A program made the position numbers and the translations under genes. A stretch of DNA of 64,000 bases, from positions 271,109 to 335,108 of the forward strand of contig CAVOVI010000010.1 in assembly GCA_963699825.1 (NCBI GenBank), in the 5' to 3' direction. This document shows positions 63,196 through 64,000 of this stretch, piece after piece (positions within the stretch are counted from its first letter, which is position 1; the number at the start of each line of letters is the position of its first letter). The notes beneath the pieces are model-generated. The model had not been told where the DNA came from, ran no database searches, and saw nothing but the letters and a program-made list of their open reading frames with translations. The stretch comes from SPDF01 sp963699825 (GTDB taxonomy: Bacteria; Gemmatimonadota; Gemmatimonadetes; Gemmatimonadales; GWC2-71-9).

Positions 63196-64000
63196 ATGTC
63201 GTTCCGATTCCGCCCCGCCGCTGCCGCCCTGCTGCTCCTCCTCGCGGCGGGATTCGCCGGTGACCCCGCCCCCGTCGACGGGGTGATGATGGCGAAAATC
63301 CGGACCGAGGGGCTCCAGCGCTCCCAGGTCATGAACTTCGAGAGCTACATGACCGACGTCCTCGGCGCGCGGCTGACCCTCTCGCGGGACATGCAGCGGG
63401 CGCAGCAGTGGGCCATCGGGCAGATGCGGAGCCTCGGGCTGATCAACGTGGCGCCGGAGCCATTCATGGACTTCGGCGTCACCTGGGACAACGAGTTCGT
63501 CTCCCTCCACATGCTGGAACCCGACTACCAGCCGATGGTCGGCTACCCGCTGGCGCACACCCGCGGCACCGACGGCCCCCAGGTGGCGCAGGCGGTCATC
63601 GTCGAACTGCAGCTCCGGAGTGACCTGGACAAGTACCGCGGTACACTGCAGGGGAAGGCGGTCCTGGTCACGCCGCCGGCACCGATCGACCTGGCTCCGC
63701 TCACCAACGGCGTGCCGCGCCGGAGCCAGGCCAACCTGGACTCCGTGCAGCGCACCGTGATCGCGCCGACTCGCACGACCCCGAACCGGCCGCCCCCGAA
63801 TCCCGATCTCCTCGGCTCCGAGGAGAAGATGGCGTTCTTCGCTGCGGAAGGGGTCGCGGCCGTGCTGCAGTCCGAGAGTGGGTGGCTCGGTGCGGTAAGA
63901 GGCTTCTCCCGCCCCGGTTCGCGGAACGACCGGTGGTCCCGGGCGGGGATGCTGGCAGGGCCCGTCATCGTAGCCATCACCCCGGAGCACTACAACCGGA
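63196..64000 (+). CDS. M28-family metallopeptidase, cut by the window end
   Basis: ATG 63196 follows a GAGGAGGAG ribosome site and opens a signal peptide (AAAALLLLLAAGFAG). The 268 residues seen contain the N-terminal cap (MNFESYMTDVLGARLTLS and WAIGQMRSLGLINV) and a PA-like insert (KGKAVLVTPP-like LQGKAVLVTPPAPI). The end, MLAGPVIVAITPEHYNR, precedes where the zinc-binding M28 catalytic domain should begin, outside the window. Secreted aminopeptidase-type enzyme by resemblance to such proteins in Gemmatimonadota. Confidence 0.75.
   Translation, partial: MSFRFRPAAAALLLLLAAGFAGDPAPVDGVMMAKIRTEGLQRSQVMNFESYMTDVLGARLTLSRDMQRAQQWAIGQMRSLGLINVAPEPFMDFGVTWDNEFVSLHMLEPDYQPMVGYPLAHTRGTDGPQVAQAVIVELQLRSDLDKYRGTLQGKAVLVTPPAPIDLAPLTNGVPRRSQANLDSVQRTVIAPTRTTPNRPPPNPDLLGSEEKMAFFAAEGVAAVLQSESGWLGAVRGFSRPGSRNDRWSRAGMLAGPVIVAITPEHYNR

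Noticed and set aside
1..64000. CRISPR array, prophage, insertion sequence, tRNA or rRNA
   Set aside because: No regular repeat-spacer pattern, transposase or integrase motifs, terminal inverted repeats or T-loop-like sequences were found on reading both strands.

Overview
The window is about 64 kb of very GC-rich bacterial DNA. Several traits together point to Gemmatimonadota, probably a metagenome-derived or draft assembly: Ser/Thr kinases fused to TolB/TPR modules, pairs of secreted imidazolonepropionase-like amidohydrolases, a TonB receptor with a carboxypeptidase-like N-terminus, an amino-acid permease fused to universal-stress domains, and an M28 peptidase. This assignment is inferred from gene content. 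No rRNA or tRNA gene was seen to settle it.

Layout. 0.1-14 kb: trpD, a convergent lexA, then a tightly overlapping run trpC-trpF-trpB-HEAT protein-HD-GYP protein-trpA-membrane chemoreceptor-folK-panB-panC-panD-YqeK-like HD hydrolase-LytR_C protein. 14-16.3 kb: glycerate 2-kinase and a divergent D-2-hydroxyacid dehydrogenase. 16.3-26.7 kb: two secreted amidohydrolases, a ScyD/E-like lipoprotein, a diheme-type cytochrome c, an outer-membrane barrel, a TonB receptor and an ABC-2 exporter pair. 26.7-30.2 kb: a second tryptophan operon, aroF-trpE-trpG. It is preceded by a promoter, a 19-codon leader peptide with two Trp codons, and a GC-rich terminator, which together look like a ribosome-mediated attenuator. 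30.2-38.9 kb: a GNAT protein, a TM-helix channel protein, a TIM-barrel hydrolase, a large Ser/Thr kinase, an NTF2-like protein and a class III cyclase/ATPase regulator.

38.9-45.4 kb: a four-gene operon with overlapping or nearly touching genes. It encodes a ferritin-like VioB-type protein, a LodA/GoxA-type CTQ (cysteine tryptophylquinone) oxidase, a radical SAM/SPASM maturase and a LodB-like FAD protein. A quinone-cofactor oxidase packaged with two kinds of maturation enzyme plus a ferritin-like partner is one of the two strongest candidates for an under-described system. 46.4-55.5 kb: the other candidate, a likely amine/amino-acid catabolic operon with GABA-type aminotransferase, nitrilase-superfamily amidase, Orn/Lys/Arg decarboxylase, ATP-grasp ligase, C45 autoproteolytic hydrolase and succinate-semialdehyde-type dehydrogenase. 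55.5-64 kb: a second Ser/Thr kinase, a sulfatase, another TM-helix channel protein, the permease-stress protein fusion, a lipoprotein, a DUF4136 protein and the start of an M28 peptidase.

Quality. Reading frames are clean from 0-9.4 kb and 26.6-52.6 kb. They are broken many times at 16-26.6 kb and 52.6-62.1 kb, mostly by apparent one-base gains in otherwise well-conserved proteins. I read most of these as sequence errors rather than true gene decay. Frameshifted genes are reported as whole loci, with the approximate break points given.
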